Assembly: GCA_025618425.1 (NCBI GenBank)
Contig: CM046837.1
Location: 24,397,488-24,461,487 of the forward strand
DNA from: Heliocidaris tuberculata
Lineage: Eukaryota > Echinodermata > Echinoidea > Camarodonta > Echinometridae
Direction of reading: 5' to 3'
DNA length: 64,000 bases
The notes beneath the pieces are model-generated. The model was not told the origin of the DNA. It worked only from the letters and a program-made list of their open reading frames with translations, and did not search any database. Within the stretch, counting starts at the first letter, position 1. Each line of letters begins with the position of its first letter. Both the position numbers and the translations under genes were made by a program. Positions 30,614-42,366 of this stretch are shown one piece after another.

Positions 30614-31915
30614 TATGGGGCGCCAAGTGTTCACCTACTTATTCCGTCCAATTCTGGCTCATTTTGTTACAAAATTCAATCAAAACTCGTTTTTGTTACA
30701 AAATTATTGAATAGCTATTCATTTTGTTACAAAATGAATTTAATAGGGTAATTTTGTAACCAAAAAAAATTCTGTTACAAAATTAAAATTACGGAATCAT
30801 TTTGTCCGATTTCATTTTGTAACGAAAATCATTCTGTTACAAAATTAACATGACAAAATTTTCATTTTGTTACAAAAATCATTCTGTTACAAAATGAACA
30901 TGTCCAATTACATTTTGTAACGAAAATTATTTTGTCCGTTCTCATTTTGTAACGAAAATAATTTTGTTACAAAATTAACATACGAAATTATTTTGTCCAT
31001 TCTCATTTTGTAACAAAAATCATTCTGTTACAAAATGAACATGACAAAATTATTTTGTTCATTTTTATTTTGTAACAAAAATTATTCTGTAACAAAATTA
31101 TTTTGTTCATTTTCATTTTGTAACAAAATTCATTTGGTTACAAAATTAGCATGACAAAATTTATTTTGTCCATTGTCATTCTGTAACAAAAATCATTCTG
31201 TTACAAAATTAGTATGACAAAATTTGTTTTGTCCATTTTCATTTTGTAACAAAAATCATTTTGCTACAAAAATAGCATGACAAAATTGGTTTTGTCCATT
31301 TTCATTTTGTAACAAAAATCATTTTGTTACAAAATTAGCATGACAAAATTTGTTTTGTCCATTTTCATTTTGTAACAAAAATCATTTTGTTACAAAATTA
31401 GCATGACAAAATTGGTTTTGCCCATTTTCATTTTGTAACAAAAATCATTTTGTTACAAAATTAGCATGACAAAATTTGTTTTGTCAATTTTCATTTTGTA
31501 ACAAAATTCATTTTGTTACAAAATCAGCATGACAAAATTGGTTTTGTCCATTTTCATTTTGTAACAAAATTCATTTTGTTACAAAATTAGCATGACAAAA
31601 TTGGTTTTGTCCTTTTTCATTTTGTAACAGAATGAGTTTTGAGTGAATTTTATCAGCAATTTAGGCAAGTCTGTACAGAATAGGTTGGTGAACACTTGGC
31701 GCCCATAGGGTCGCCAAGTGTTTTACCGAATAGGAAGGTGAACACTTGGCGCCTCTCTGTGCGCCAAGTGTTCACCTACCTATTCCGTAAAACACTTGGC
31801 GACCCTATGGGCGCCAAGTGTTCACCGACTTATTCGGTAAAATGCCCGTGTACGTTCGCGTTCGTGCACAACATGCATGCAACCTAATCCTTCCTGCCTG
31901 TCAAATCAGCGACGT
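30614..31915. repeat. Left inverted terminus of the 8.5-kb element
   Basis: From outside in: the terminal GGCGCCAAGTGTTCACCTAC motif; diverged units (30650-31130) of TTTTGTTACAAAATTA; about eight near-identical 63-base units (31130-31625), each with two facing copies of TTTTGTTACAAAA plus CATGACAAAATTGGTTTTGT; then six more copies of the AAGTGTTCACC motif in alternating orientation (31690-31840). Homology to the right terminus stops at CAAATCAGCGAC (about 31904-31915). Confidence 0.9.
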
Positions 31916-32504
31916 GTGTGTGTTTTTGTTGTGCGCTGTGCTTGTGCGTTGGGGGGGGGGGGGGTGGGGGGGGGGGTGCATACTAGGCACGTATGTCTGC
32001 ACGCGCGGAGATTCGATGCAGTCAAGGAGCGCGCATGGAGGGCCGTGCGTGGCTGTGCAAATGTTGACGCGCGCGCGGCCTACATACGTTTCTATGCAAA
32101 ATTCACAAATTTGACACTATTATTTCACTTCTTTTATAATTGTAGAATTTTTTTGTGTGTTGCTGCCTACTTTTTTGGAAATTTTGATGCATTTGCCTGC
32201 ATATTTCTTTTAGTCCGGGCTTTGTAGAGTTTTTTTTGAAAGAGTTACTGAACGAGTAATATAGGCTTGCCAGCATCATTTTCTGTTTACTTTTTGAGAA
32301 ATGAACAACTGTCCAGGGTTTGAAATCCGTATGCAGGCTTTGAAGCGGATCAAGGGGTGGGGAAGCACACTTAAGATAAGGTGCCACACATATCCCACGG
32401 ATCAGATGAGGGGGGGGGGGGGGGGGGGAGTCATGAGGTCTGGACCCCTTTTTATATTTTTAATACAGATCTACATGTATATTTGTGTGTGGTGTGTTTG
32501 TGAA

Positions 32505-32634
32505 TTACAGGGGCAACAATCCAGGTGGGGGGGGGGGCAATTCCCCGTGGAAATTTTGAATAAGTACAAGTAGAATACCACCCCCCCCCCCCCTCTCCAT
32601 TTAAAAATACTGGATCTGCCCCTGGATCCTTAGA
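32505..32634. mobile_element. Possible hAT-type MITE with poly-G/poly-C ends
   Basis: ACAGGGGCAACAATCCAGG with a G run at the left faces a C run and ACTGGATCTGCCCCTGG at the right. The CAGGGGC...GCCCCTG ends fit the hAT-type MITEs elsewhere in the window. No matching 8-base duplication was found. Confidence 0.4.
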
Positions 32635-35324
32635 TTAACCCAAAGGAAGCTGGAAAACACAAACTCGACATACCCTACATTCAAACTGGTCGACATTCAT
32701 GCATCATATCAACCACACAGCCACTTTCAGTTAATCATTCCACTCACACAACTTACATCACTGCAAATTTACCTTGGGGTTACAATATTATTTGGTTTTT
32801 CTATATTTCATTATCATTACTTTATTTGGCAAACAAACATTACAAGTAATAAAAATAAATTGACCAAATATACAATGCATCAACTAGAACACCAGGGACA
32901 GAAAAACTGAATTGAATAACCGTTCCATAAAGCCTACCACTGGTTGCAAACATGTACATGTACATTTTAAGTTGCACATGTACATGTATCAACTCAAAAT
33001 TTATAAAAGAAGATCCAAATAAAAATATTACCTGGGTATTTAAAAAAAAATGTTATGCTACGACTGAATTCCACCACATCCCTCATTAACATGTCATTTA
33101 TAATTTGAAAGAGAAAATAAAGAAAGGGGAAAATGGGGGGGGGGGGGTGGGGGTGAAGAGGAAGCAATGAGTGTGAGAGAGAGAGAATACACAGGGTGTT
33201 TATATCAAAAGATTGCTAGATATTTTATTACCAATTACATTCACAAGAACTAATATACTGCAGTATACAGTTCCCTTCAAACATAATTGTGCTATAATAA
33301 TGAACAAGAATAAAGTGTGTGCCATCATTTGTTACAAAACCAGAAATAGAACTCACATTGGTCATCTTTTGCATAATATAGAAAACAGAAATAAGAAAAG
33401 AGGGGAAAATAAACAGAATATTTTTAAAGAATAATAAAATAAGAGGTCATGAAAAACATTTCTCAGTTCAGCAAGCCATGCCAATAGTCTTTGACCAACT
33501 GAGTTTGTCTCAGTTAAAGGGGGAAAGCATAGATAGAGAAACAATGCATTAGCCGAGTCCGTACCAAGAGGTGAATGAACCTTACATGAATGGCATGGCG
33601 AGCATTCAGTGAGATAAAATGTCTGAGAGTGCCACATTTTATGATACCAAACAAGGCCTAGAACATGTATATTACATGTATTTAACAAACAGAACATTGC
33701 ACATAAAAATATTTTTATATCTCTGATGGAGAGACAGCATCATTTACTCTACCAGGACAGTAGTTTGAATCTGAACTATTTCATTAAATTATCCAGATGA
33801 GGTGGTAACATTAACATTTAATCATGTCAGACGATATATATACAGAAAACAAAAGAGAGGTAAGGATGTTTGTAATGGTAGGTTGTATCATTGTAACTTG
33901 TCTTTCAGTTATAAATGAATGTTCTGTAACTAATAAGTCCATGGCACCTTATTCTTGCTAATTTATTACTTTTATTTGTTTGATGGGCAAGTCCAATGTA
34001 TTTTGCCCCTTACGCTACCGACTAGATTGAAGATTTTAGTATATATTCATTATATTAATTTAAGAGCCCTACTAGAGTGTACATCCCAACAAATGTCAAG
34101 GAAAATTACACTTTCGAAGTCAATAATGCTCAGAACTCCATAATACCTGGTAACGTATGGGGAAAACAAATGACCTAATACACCTTAGAATTGCCCTGAT
34201 ATGTTGTTACTTTTTAATCATCTATCATTCCATGCATGCATAAATGAAAGGCTCCCTTTGGCTTCATGGGTGAACAAGAAGGACAGTTTGCAGCTCAGTA
34301 CAATCTGCAGTGACCTTTGTGGATACCAGGAGAACCCTGCAGTCAGTCAAGGTCCAGTCTACATGGAGTTATCCTCAAGTATACTGCAAACAGTCAGAAG
34401 AACTGAAAAAAAGAAGAATCAGTTGATGAGAGATCTAATTTGTTGTCCCCTAGGTCATTTACTCATTTGAAAGATTCTGGAAAGGGCCAATCTATTGGCT
34501 AAGCTTTATTTTTTATTTACTTCTACTTTGTGTCTGTACATGTATTTGTATATCAACATTTTGTCTTACACCATTAAGTTTGCAATCAGCATATGTATTT
34601 AAAACAGGAAGTATTGTTGTGCCTGATCTAAAGAAATATTAGAGATTTAAGTTTAGTATACTAAAAAGCCATTACTGTTACATGTTTATGTTTGGATAAT
34701 TGAAGAAAGAAAGAGAGCATGAATTTTAAATTAATATAGCATCTGATATATTTGCATAATACACAGGTGCTTATTATGACAATGTCAAACAAATTTCGTC
34801 TTTGTTTATTCTTTTTATTTATTTATTTTTTTTTGGGGGGGGGGAGTGTGGAATTTACTAAACAGTTAGTACTCATTCTAAGATTCATTTGAACTTGTCA
34901 TTAGCTTGATGGTTTACATAGAAAAAACAACTAGTGACTGATGGAAATATGTCATAAGACTAAAAAAGTTTCAGATTACAATACTTTCATTTACCTTTAG
35001 GTCCTTTGCAAGTAATGTTATGCCTGGACTAAGACAGACAACAGTTTTCTTCAGAATACTAGCAGTGATGGCTGACTGTACTTGCCATAGCATCAGAAGA
35101 ATCCAATGTGCAGGTTACCTGTGGCATCTGTACACATGAAAGACAATTTTTAAAAAAGTTTTTAATCTTGTGCTATGGGAAGAAGTGTGTCCACTACTAA
35201 TTAATGTATCCCCACCATGTCCACCCAGCAGCGACATTGAGGTTGCTAGCTCTTCTCGCTTAAGGTGCAACTGTCTAGCTATTACTTAAAAATTGATTGT
35301 AGACTAGATGATATATTTCAGAGG

Positions 35325-35552
35325 CGGTGGAATGTCGGGCTCGCACAATGGATGTGGGGGGGGGGGACCTTTTGTTTGGTGGACAAAAGGTGCCCCCTTA
35401 CATTGTCTGAGCCTTGGTGGAACATCGGGCTCGGACAATGGAAGTGGAGGAGGGGGCATCTTTTGTCCGCCGAACTGAAGGTGCCCCCCCCCCATTGGCC
35501 GATTCAGTGGCAGAATATCGGGCTCGGACAATGGAAGTGGGGGGGGGGGGGT
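35325..35552 (+). repeat. Three tandem units of about 92 bases
   Basis: TCGGGCTCGCACAATGGATG, then two units with TCGGGCTCGGACAATGGAAG, spaced about 92 bases. Each unit continues into a G run, TTTTGT and a GGTGCCCCC stretch. Overlapping ORFs in this area (35265-35579 plus; 35304-35531 minus) are by-products of the repeat. Confidence 0.75.
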
Positions 35553-37706
35553 ATATTATGTAAATTTGAACTGAAATGAATAAAACGCTTTTAATTCTCA
35601 TCGTCAGAAGGTACCAAGATGATTTTCTTTATATAGACGTGGGGGGGGGGGGGAAGCAAAGCTTTATCAAGGGGCACTTTGGTGTTTTTATTTCAGAAGG
35701 TACATAAAACATACTTCACCCCCTTCCCCATGAACAGTTTAGTCAGTATTGAATATTTTTCGTTTAAAAAATCCACAGCTCTTCCTTCTGACAAAATATT
35801 GTCCCTAAGCTTCCAAAGAAAAATTTATCCAAATGTTTAAGGGCCTTATAACACCCCATCTGACTAAAAAAAATTTTTTTTAAAGAGTTTCAAAATGACC
35901 CAAAATGCAACTTTACATCCAAAATTTAAAATTCTAACCCAAACAGGGTTGACCAAGAAATACTGGGGCTGGAATTTTCGGGCAATTAATAACTACTGGT
36001 AAATACCACCTAGCAAAATTTTGACCAAAACAGGAAATTCTGAGGAAAACCACCCAAACAGTATTTTTTAATGTTCAGTTATTACATATTATTGATAAAA
36101 GAGCCAGAATAAACAACTAGAGCAATGAAAAAATGACCTTTTTCCTGGAAGGGGGTTATACAACCTCTTGAAAAGATGAATGAGTATGCTGCGGCTTTCA
36201 GACTGTTATTAGTGTGTAAGTCAATGTGTATTCGGTTTGCACAGCAGAGTGATACGAGTACGACCATTTCTGTCTCAAAGAGCTAACGAACGAGAGACAG
36301 AATTTTCGGTCTAGGCCTATGCCCGCTATATCATATATGTAGGTATTAGTTTTTTTACACTCACGGGACCATCACTATATGGAGCTGTGTCAATTTTGGT
36401 CCGTCACGACCTAAAAGTTGAAGAGGTAAAAACACCAATAAGGTGGTGGATCCAGTGTCAGAATACTTTTCAGAAAATCAATGATTCGATAGCAAATAAA
36501 ATATCAAACGAATAGGGGTCTATCTGTCAAACTTACATAATGAATGCTCAAAGTCCTACAGATAAAGAAGTTGATGGAATTTTAAAAAGATATTTCCTTC
36601 CGAGTGAACCCTTCCCTACGACGTGGTGTTTTGGTCCCTTGAAAAAGGTACTGTATTTCCGAACATGTGAAACCTATGGAAAAAAAGACACAACCTTTGT
36701 TTCAATAGTGTGGTTTTCATACGCGTAATCCCACGCGTATGAAAACCCATTTTAGGTGCTTAACTGTACACGTTCGGTAATACAATCTGTTCGGAATTAC
36801 AATCCTTGACTAAATCAGCAAAATTTTGAGAAAATACTTCCTTCTACATTTTAGAGTGATAGAATATCTAATTTCATGCCAGATCCTTTGATAGGATCTT
36901 TATCATCTTGAACAAGTGAAATTTTCAGGCTGTTTTTGGTCGGTGATCTTGCTCCTCTGCCGCACACATATGTGCAAGATATCACACACTTGCTATGGGA
37001 GGCAATTGCTCACGGTATGAAGGTACACAGTGCGAGGTTATCTCCAATAACCTCGCATAAGTGTGAGTGTTTTTTTTTTTACTACTAATAGTACTATTAA
37101 GTTTGACTACACTAGGATAGGGAGTTGCATTTCCGGACACTTAACAAAAATTAGCCTGGCAATTTTGCCTCCAGATTTTACGGAAAACATGCATCAAGTA
37201 TAACTAAAACCAGTGAATATTTGCAATTCACATGATTTTCAACCTATCCTGTGAAAGATTTCTGACAATTTGCATGAAAAGTTTTTCGATTTACTGTTTA
37301 AAAATGACCTGTCCGGATTAAGTTTAACAACCTGTCCGGAATTACAACGTCTACTCTGAGTCTGAGCAAGGAGTTATCAACTCCTTGCTCTGAGCCTAGC
37401 CTACATGTATACTATAGCAGTACTCTGTAGACAGTCTAAGCTTTGTTTACAGTTTCAAGCTTACCTTCTATTATTTCTGCCTCGATATGACACAATCATA
37501 ACATTCTAAATGCAGCAAAATAAAGGATCTTTCCGATGTGGCGTATGGATTGAGTACAGTGTATGATAAAGATGGACGATCTGCATGCAATATCCTATAT
37601 ACAAATCGACGTAGTACGTACACGTACACTCGTACTTCGATCGCATAATTAAACAGCGCGCGCTATGCGCTAGCTCGCACTGCCCAATAGCGGGGAGGGC
37701 GGAGAA

Positions 37707-37707
<1 letters not shown>

Positions 37708-37743
<36 letters not shown>

Positions 37744-37760
37744 GGGGGGGGAGGGGGGAT
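37708..37760 (+). repeat. Poly-G run of 35 bases plus G-rich tail
   Basis: Thirty-five consecutive G's, then GGAGGGGGGGGAGGGGGG-like sequence. This is the longest of about two dozen G/C homopolymers in the window and could form quadruplex structures. Its exact length is the least trustworthy part of the assembly. Confidence 0.9.
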
Positions 37761-37811
37761 CATGTGAGCTTGGTATGCCAACCAGGCAGCCAATCAGCGT
37801 TCTTGTTTATA

Positions 37812-39136
37812 TGTCGCTGATTTGACTAGAAAGGAAGGTTGGGCATTTTACCGAATAGGTCGGTGAACACTTGGCGACCATGGGGTCGCCAAGTGTTTTA
37901 CGGAATAGGTAGGTGAACACTTGGCGCACAGAGAGGCGCCAAGTGTTCACTTTCCTATTCGGTAAAACACTTGGCGACCCTATGGGCGCCAAGTGTTCAC
38001 CAACCTATTCTGTACAGACTTGCCTCAATTGCTGATGAAATTCACTCAAAACTCATTCTGTTACCAAATGAAAATGGACAAAACCAATTTTGTCATGCTG
38101 ATTGTGTAACAAAATGATTTTTGTTACAAAATGAAAATGGACAAAACCAATTTTGTCATGCTAATTTTGTAACAAAATGATTTCTGTTACAAAATGAAAA
38201 TGGACAAAACCAATTTTGTCATGCTAATTTTGTAACAAAATGATTTTTGTTACAAAATGAAAATGGACAAAACCAATTTTGTCATGCTAATTTTGTAACA
38301 AAATGATTTTTGTTACAAAATGAAAATGGACAAAACCAATTTTGTCATGCTAATTTTGTAACAAAATGATTTTTGTTACAAAATGAAAATGGACAAAACC
38401 AATTTTGTCATGCTAATTTTGTAACAAAATGATTTTTGTTACAAAATGAAAATGGACAAAACAAATTTTGTCATACTAATTTTGTAACAAAATGATTTTT
38501 GTTACAAAATGAAAATGGACAAAATAAATTTTGTCATGCTAATTTTGTAACAGAATGATTTTTGTTACAGAATGACAATGGACAAAATAAATTTTGTCAT
38601 GCTAATTTTGTAACCAAATTAATTTGGTTACAAAATGAAAATGAACAAAATAATTTTGTAACAAAATAATTTTTGTTACAAAATAAAAATGAACAAAATA
38701 ATTTTGTCATGTTCATTTTGTAACAGAATGATTTTTGTTACAAATGAGAATGGACAAAATAATTTCGTATGTTAATTTTGTAACAAAATTATTTTCGTTA
38801 CAAAATGAGAACGGACAAAATAATTTTCGTTACAAAATGTTATTGGACATGTTCATTTTGTAACAGAATGATTTTTGTAACAAAATGAAAATTTTGTCAT
38901 GTTGATTTTGTAACAGAATGATTTTCGTTACAAAATGAAATCGGACAAAATGATTCCGTAATTTTAATTTTGTAACAGAATTTTTTTTTGTTACAAAATT
39001 ACCCTATTAAATTCATTTTGTTACAAAATGAATAGCTATTCAATAATTTTGTAACAAAAACGAGTTTTGATTGAATTTTGTAACAAAATGAGCCAGATTT
39101 GGACGGAATAAGTAGGTGAACACTTGGCGCCCCATA
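37812..39136. repeat. Right inverted terminus of the 8.5-kb element
   Basis: Mirror of 30614-31915. The inner hairpin block (37850-38015) has six AAGTGTTCACC-type motifs alternating in direction. Near-identical 63-base units fill about 38050-38560 (unit phase 38111, 38174, 38237), and diverged units run to 39075, followed by the terminal GTAGGTGAACACTTGGCGCC and CCATA. Confidence 0.9.
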
Positions 39137-39287
39137 TACGCGGGCTCTTGTCTAAAACGTAAATAAAACTGGAATGAGCACCATTAGTTTGGGAGCCCAT
39201 GAGGCTAACAATGTCGGTCTATTAATCCTCCGAGAAAACTTATAAAAAGGCCCACCCCGCAAGAATGACGTGACAGTCTCATACCGG

Positions 39288-39612
39288 TGGCGGATTTAGG
39301 GGGGGGGGGCAATCCTGGCCCGTGCCCCCATCTTTTGAAAGAAACTTATACATCATTTTGCCCCCTTTTAGAACTGATAACTTATTATTTTTTTTTTTTT
39401 TTTTTGCTTGTCAGAGAATTATGGAGGAATACTGGATCCCATAAAATCTGATAACCACCCACTGAGCGACTTTTGGAGGGCTTGCGAGAAGATAAAAATA
39501 CGAATCTCCCTCTAAGCTGTTCCCCCGAAGTTGACAGCCCTGCATTTGTGTGCCCCCATCCCCCCCCCCCTTTTTTTTTTTTTTTTTTTTACTGTATTCG
39601 CCCCTGTCATAG
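39288..39612. mobile_element. Possible hAT-type MITE
   Basis: CCGGTGGCGGATTTAGGG with a G run at the left and TATTCGCCCCTG at the right suggest a hAT-type MITE like those at 44721 and 46588; TCATA stands on both sides. The interior has AGAACTGATAACTTATTA and long T runs (39389-39405 and 39571-39590). Ends are imperfect, so low confidence. Confidence 0.35.
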
Positions 39613-40190
39613 ACTGTCAGTGTCAGACTCATTTGGTTCAGAAGCCCCCTCCAACTACATTGTCGGTCTCTCGGGGCTGTCGGTCTCGTTGGCTGAAGCC
39701 AAACTAAACGGCGATCAGCAAACAAAAAAACTTTGATGAGCCAAGTTTGAGGCAAGCAGACAGAGTTCCATCGGCAACGCCACAACCTCGATCGGGATCG
39801 CAGAGGGGTAGACCCTAGCCATGCCGCTATAGGGCTATATAGACACCTTCTCGGTCACTATTCAGCTCAGCTATTCTGCTTGCATAATCTAACATCTGTC
39901 ATTTGGCTAGGCGTAATTCGGTGATAGAACATTGATTATATGAATTTATAAATTTTACACATTGAATTTTTCCTCTGGTCCGTTAGAAATATAATACTGG
40001 ACTGGAATAATATAGTTAGAGTTTTTTCTTATCGGCTGGGCTGCGCTTGCCTTCGGGCGGACATACATCGTCTGCTAGCGCAAGATCTCATTGGATGTGG
40101 ATCTCACGTGATGGACTACACGCCTATGTACACGCCCACCTTACGTCATCAATAACAACATACGGTTGAACGTGTGTAATACGACAACTT
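39613..40190. other. No gene recognised
   Basis: Mixed composition with some CpG. GTCGGTCTCTCGGGGCTGTC near 39663 and GACAGTCTCATACC near 39272 are vaguely similar. No ORF, RNA gene or element that I can support. Confidence 0.4.
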
Positions 40191-40197
40191 TTTTTTT

Positions 40198-41370
40198 TTG
40201 GTCAAAAGCATGCATATTCCCGTTTATTTATGCGTAGTCTATTGGACTTATCGAGCCTTAAGTATACCTTTTCAGAGCTTTAAATTTCATGTAAATCACA
40301 TTTTTCATAATTTCAAATATATACTATATGAATTAAAATCATTTCAAAATCCCTGTTTTCATGTGTTGACCTATGGCAGCTGGAAGGCCAAAAGCATGCA
40401 TATTCCCGTTTATTCATGCGGGGTCTACTGGACTCATCGAGCCTTAAATATACATTTCCAGAGCTTTAAATTTCATGTAAATCAGATTTTTCATAATTTC
40501 AAATATATACTAGATGAATTAAAATCATTTCAAAATCCCTGTTTTCATGTGTTAATCTATGGCAGCTGGAAGACCAAAAGCATGCATATTCCAGTTTATT
40601 CATGCGGGGTCTACTGGTCTCATCGAGCCTTAACTATACCTTTCCAGAGCTTTAAATTTCATGTAAATCACATTTCTTATATTTTCAAATAAAAACAAAG
40701 GGATTTATAATCATCCTAATATTCCTTGTTTTCACGTGTAAACCTATGGCAGCCGAGACTTTTTTGGTCAAAAGCATGCCTATTCCCGTTTATATATGCG
40801 GGGTCTATTGGACTCATCGAACCATAATTATATCTTTTCAGAGCTTTAAATTTTATGTAAATCACATTTTTTGTATTTTCAAATAAAAACTATGGGAATT
40901 ATAATCATCCTAAAATTCCTTGTTTTCGCGTGTAAACCTATGGCAGGCGAGACTTTTTTTTGGTCAAAAGCATGCATATTCCCGTTTATATATGCGGGGT
41001 CTATTGGACTCATCGAGCCTTAATTATACCTTTCCAGAGATTTAAATTTCATGTAAATCACATTTCTCATAATTTCAAATAAATATTATAGGAATTTAAA
41101 TCATTTCAAAATCCCTGTTTTTGCGTGTTAACCTATGGCAGCTGGAAGGCCAAAAGCATGCATATTCCCGTTTATTCATGCGGTGTCTCTTCCACTTTTT
41201 CAGCCTTCATTAATCTTTTTCAGAGTCTCAAATTACATGTAAGCCAAATTTACAATACATTCAAGGTAATACTAGGGGAGCTATAATCATTCTTAAATTC
41301 CCTGTTTTCACGTGTTAACCCTATGGCAGATGACTCTGTCAAAAAGCAAGCATGATCCCGGGGATTCATA
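40198..41370 (+). repeat. Satellite of about 186-197 bp, six to seven units
   Basis: AAAAGCATGCATATTCCCGT recurs at about 40205, 40389, 40575, 40771, 40967 and 41152, with a decayed form at 41341. Each unit contains GCGGGGTCTAYTGG, ATCGAGCCTTAA, CAGAGCTTTAAATTTCATGT, and ends with ACCTATGGCAGCTGGA. The first three units share a frame, making a 164-codon ORF (40198-40692), but later units break it, so I take this as non-coding. Confidence 0.9.
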
Positions 41371-41785
41371 GTGGCATTTATTGACAATAAAGGTTCAAGA
41401 AATGTTTTTTAAACTATCCATCCTTTCTCTCGTGCAGAAATCAGATTTAAAAAAGATAGAGTAAGATATGAAATATCAAGAAAAAATGTGACATCTTTTC
41501 ACGTGTTATACCTATGGCGAACGTATTTTCCCCCGAGTCTTTTTAACACAGCAATTTACGCCTGCCAAATGTACTACGGAATTGAAGTAGGTGAGAGTAA
41601 TCTGTCTTGATACTATTAAAAGTCTTTGGTTTTACAAATATTAGTGATAATTGGGAAACCCAACCCGACAACAGTTCGAGAAAGCCTCATTCACCCGGTC
41701 AATTTACTGCTAATGTTAAAAACAGTTGAAGAAATATGCTTACTGAATTATTAGCTGTGAAAAACATTTAAGGCCTATTCTTTAC
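41371..41785. other. No gene recognised
   Basis: AT-rich spacer between two repeat systems; TTTTCACGTGTTATACCTATG at 41499 is a last trace of the preceding satellite. Nothing else supported. Confidence 0.45.
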
Positions 41786-41790
41786 AATCA

Positions 41791-42366
41791 AATGATAATG
41801 ACTTTTCTTTTTGCGCTTAAGATTATAATTTTAATAGACCTCTGTTGCATTTGGTAGTGATCTACCGATTGTTTGATGCAGTCATAATGGGCCTAAAACT
41901 CCCCGATGACAGCCAGACCCAACTTCGGAAAACCGAGCACAGGTATATACCCCGAAAACGGCGTATATCATCTTTCAGTGCGAGGCAGTGTGTGCAAAAG
42001 GCATGGGGAAAATCTTGCAAAACGATATATTTTTAAAATTAATGCTGCATGTTAAATATATTCAAAACCCTTGAATAATTCGTCGTATGAAATGACTTTT
42101 AAATGACAAACATTTGAAATAAATATATCCGCAGCATTATTTTTGAAAAATAATATGATCAAGAGCAGGTCGACATTGCACGATTTTCCACATGCCTTTT
42201 GTACACACTGTCTCGCACTGAACGATGAGGGCTCTATATTCATCTTGCTTCAAACGCCGTCTTCGGAGTATATACCTGTGCTCGGTTTTCCGGAGTTGGG
42301 TCTGACTAGATGGTAATGACTTTTCCTTTTGCGCTAAACATTTCGATATTTTTGATAGACCTCTCT
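41791..42366. mobile_element. Inverted-repeat element flanked by 56-bp direct repeats
   Basis: ATGATAATGACTTTTCTTTT and TTAATAGACCTCTGTT (41791-41846) recur directly as ATGGTAATGACTTTTCCTTT and TTGATAGACCTCTCTT (42310-42366). Between them lie inverted arms (about 41915-42025 and 42175-42305) with GCGAGGCAGTGTGTGCAAAA facing TTTTGTACACACTGTCTCGC, and CGAAAACGGCG facing CGCCGTCTTCGG. The two halves give similar ORFs on opposite strands, which are by-products. Class unknown. Confidence 0.65.

Larger units (their letters stand above)
31916..37811. other. Interior of the 8.5-kb element
   Basis: No confident gene. It holds G-rich runs (31951-31977, 32411-32428, 33137-33155), a possible hAT-type MITE (32505-32634), AT-rich sequence at 32640-35260, a three-unit tandem repeat (35325-35550) and a run of 35 G's at 37708-37742. 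Two ORFs look less like noise but match nothing I know: minus 33362-33697 (111 codons, containing WYHKMWHSQTFYLTE and RLLAWLAELRNVFHDLL) and plus 34201-34470 (89 codons). They could be exons of an unknown gene or chance. The 36-37.5 kb part has TCCGGAATTACAA-type motifs repeated three or four times (36650, 36790, 37320). Confidence 0.5.
30614..39136. mobile_element. 8.5-kb element with inverted tandem-array termini and 6-bp target duplication
   Basis: The outer ends are TATGGGGCGCCAAGTGTTCA and its exact inverse, and the 6 bases TACGCG stand directly outside both (30608-30613 and 39137-39142). Each end is about 1.3 kb (30614-31915 and 37812-39136) and consists of the terminal motif, an array built from a 63-base palindromic unit, and an inner block of hairpins of GCGCCAAGTGTTCACC. 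The two arms mirror each other from end to end. The 5.9-kb interior has no protein that I recognise. A 6-base duplication is usual for Polinton/Maverick, but the ends do not start AG and none of their proteins is here, so class is open. It may be a non-autonomous relative of an unknown autonomous element. Confidence 0.85.

Noticed and set aside
30614..39136. The regular inverted and tandem units as a CRISPR array
   Set aside because: The units are contiguous 63-base repeats without unique spacers, in an animal genome with introns and LINEs.
40198..40692. 164-residue repeat protein
   Set aside because: Frame is kept only through three satellite units and is broken in later ones; unit lengths vary by 1-12 bases.
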